6,737 bases of DNA from Competibacteraceae bacterium UBA2788 (GTDB lineage: Bacteria > Pseudomonadota > Gammaproteobacteria > Competibacterales > Competibacteraceae), in the NCBI GenBank assembly GCA_002352185.1, contig DEHY01000167.1, forward strand, positions 27,812 through 34,548. The letters are read 5' to 3'. The notes under the pieces are model-generated. The model searched no databases. It was not told the DNA's origin and saw only the letters and a list, made by a program, of their open reading frames with translations. Positions 5,517-6,737 of this stretch are shown in pieces; the stretch's first letter is position 1; each line of letters begins with the position of its first letter. The position numbers and the translations under genes are program-made.

Positions 5517-6737
5517 TCAAGCATCGGTCGGCCAGGCGCTGAGCAACAGACCGACGCCGATCCCGCCCAACAGCCAGGTGAGCAGCGGCGTCTGTTCCAG
5601 ACTGGCCGGATGCGGCGCGTTCAGGCCCAGAATCAGCGCCGCGCTGATGATCAGCGCGGCGCCGACCGCCGAATGAAAATTGCGCCGGTTCGCCCGCCGC
5701 AAATCCCGCCGCAGTTGTTCCACTTCCTGCTTATGCAACTGCACTGTCAACCCGCCGGTATTCGCTTGGCGCAACAGGCTATGCACCAGATTGGGCAGGT
5801 CCGGCGTCTGATCGATCCAGCGCGGGATAAAATGCTTAATCCGGTTAATGAACGCACGCGGCCCCACCCGATCCCGCATCCAGTTTTCCAGAAAGGGCTT
5901 GGCCGTCTTCCACAAATCCAGTTCGGGATCGAGCTGTCGCCCCAAACCCTCAATATTAAGCAGGGTCTTTTGCAGCAGCACCAATTGCGGCTGCACTTCC
6001 ATATTGAAACGCCGTGCGGTCTGGAATAACGCCAGCAGAAACCCGCCGAAGGAAATGTCCTTGAGCGGGCGGTCGAAAATCGGTTCCGATACCGTGCGAA
6101 TGGCCGATTCAAATTCGTCTACCCGGGTTTCCGGCGGCACCCAGCCCGATTCGATATGCAGTTCCGCCACCCGCCGGTAGTCGCGGTGAAAAAAGGCCAG
6201 GAAGTTTTCGGCCAGATAATGCTGATCAGTCGGGCTCAGGGTGCCGATGATGCCAAAATCCACCGCGATATAACGGGGATCGTCGGGATCAGTGGCATTG
6301 ACGAAGATGTTGCCGGGATGCATATCGGCGTGGAAAAAGCTGTCGCGGAACACCTGAGTGAAGAAAATCTCCACTCCCCGCTCCGACAGCTTTTTCATAT
6401 TGACTCCGCGTCGGCGCAATTCCGCAATATCGCCCGCCGGAATGCCGTAAATCCGCTCCATGACCAGCACGTTGCGGCGGGTTTCCGGCCAGAACACTTC
6501 GGGGATATACAGCATGGGCGAATCGCGGAAGTTGCGCCGCAACTGACTGGCGTTGGCGGCCTCGCGGATCAGGTCCAGCTCATCAAAAATGGTCTTTTCA
6601 TACTCGGCCACCACTTCCAGCGGGCGCAGCCGACGCCCCTCCTTCCAGTAGCGTTGCGCCAGGCTGGCAATGATATACAGCAGTTCCACATCGCGGCGGA
6701 TGGTCTTTTCGATAGCGGGACGCACCACCTTGACCGC
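5517..6737 (-). CDS. ubiB: UbiB, ubiquinone biosynthesis atypical kinase/ATPase (N-terminus cut by window edge)
   Basis: Inner-membrane-associated member of the ABC1/ADCK/UbiB protein-kinase-like family, needed for ubiquinone production, probably acting as an ATPase on the lipid-binding biosynthesis complex rather than as a classic kinase. The visible 406 C-terminal residues match the UbiB layout; the full protein is usually about 550 residues, so roughly 150 are missing. The window edge encodes AVKV, whose lysine (6729-6731) should be the VAIK ATP-binding lysine. Then come VMERIYGIP, the catalytic-loop segment [13 protein letters not shown] (visible residues 134-146), and the metal-binding [10 protein letters not shown] (DFG at about 6254-6260). 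A family-typical [19 protein letters not shown] region follows. Two C-terminal transmembrane helices ([14 protein letters not shown] and [17 protein letters not shown]) anchor it. The GTG at 6726-6728 is internal, not a start. Identification is secure. Confidence 0.96.
   Translation of the reverse strand, partial: AVKVVRPAIEKTIRRDVELLYIIASLAQRYWKEGRRLRPLEVVAEYEKTIFDELDLIREAANASQLRRNFRDSPMLYIPEVFWPETRRNVLVMERIYGIPAGDIAELRRRGVNMKKLSERGVEIFFTQVFRDSFFHADMHPGNIFVNATDPDDPRYIAVDFGIIGTLSPTDQHYLAENFLAFFHRDYRRVAELHIESGWVPPETRVDEFESAIRTVSEPIFDRPLKDISFGGFLLALFQTARRFNMEVQPQLVLLQKTLLNIEGLGRQLDPELDLWKTAKPFLENWMRDRVGPRAFINRIKHFIPRWIDQTPDLPNLVHSLLRQANTGGLTVQLHKQEVEQLRRDLRRANRRNFHSAVGAALIISAALILGLNAPHPASLEQTPLLTWLLGGIGVGLLLSAWPTDA

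Noticed and set aside
4957..5520. Minus-strand open frame antisense to the DJ-1/YajL gene
   Set aside because: No motif; composition typical of a shadow frame. The plus strand has the conserved cysteine elbow.
5460..6029. Plus-strand open frame running from the end of the yajL-type gene into ubiB antisense
   Set aside because: No motif or ribosome binding site, and it lies opposite the conserved UbiB C-terminal region.
6726..6728. GTG as the ubiB start
   Set aside because: The frame stays open to the window edge and the preceding codons give AVK, matching the internal ATP-binding lysine segment of UbiB, so the true start lies outside.

Overview
The window looks like core chromosome from a GC-rich gammaproteobacterium. 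The strongest evidence is gene order. A minus-strand run of rhodanese (YibN type), grxC, secB and gpsA lies back to back with a plus-strand phosphoglycerate mutase and a carboxy-terminal protease, which is the known gammaproteobacterial yibN-grxC-secB-gpsA / phosphoglycerate mutase / ctpA neighbourhood. A ubiB gene supports an ubiquinone-making proteobacterium. I saw no tRNA, rRNA, CRISPR array, insertion sequence or phage gene. The species cannot be fixed from the sequence alone.

Layout. Positions 1-2406 hold six minus-strand genes, transcribed in the order arsR-type regulator, DUF2892 membrane protein, membrane-anchored rhodanese, grxC, secB, gpsA (gpsA runs off the left edge). Overlaps and short gaps suggest one operon. 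Positions 2407-2634 are a divergent control region with an AT-rich inverted repeat on the arsR side and a strong ribosome binding site on the gpmA side. Plus-strand genes follow: gpmA (2635-3381), ctpA (3588-4922) and a DJ-1/YajL-type gene (4966-5511). The last gene, ubiB, is on the minus strand, ends 5 bases from the YajL stop, and runs off the right edge without its N-terminus.

How the genes work together. The regulator has no ArsR-type CVC metal motif. It has two cysteines 66 residues apart (C50, C116), placed like the persulfide-sensing pair of SqrR/BigR/YgaV. The next two genes encode a DUF2892 membrane protein and a rhodanese, the two parts that E. coli YgaP carries as one fusion. My reading is that a sulfur-responsive control cassette heads the widespread thiol redox (grxC), secretion chaperone (secB) and phospholipid precursor (gpsA) operon. 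Gene families are well supported; the sulfur-sensing role is inferred.

The most interesting points are this split YgaV/YgaP-like module, its putative operator, the cofactor-dependent mutase gpmA where relatives usually carry the unrelated gpmI/gpmM, and a nested inverted repeat between gpmA and ctpA. The remainder is ordinary housekeeping.
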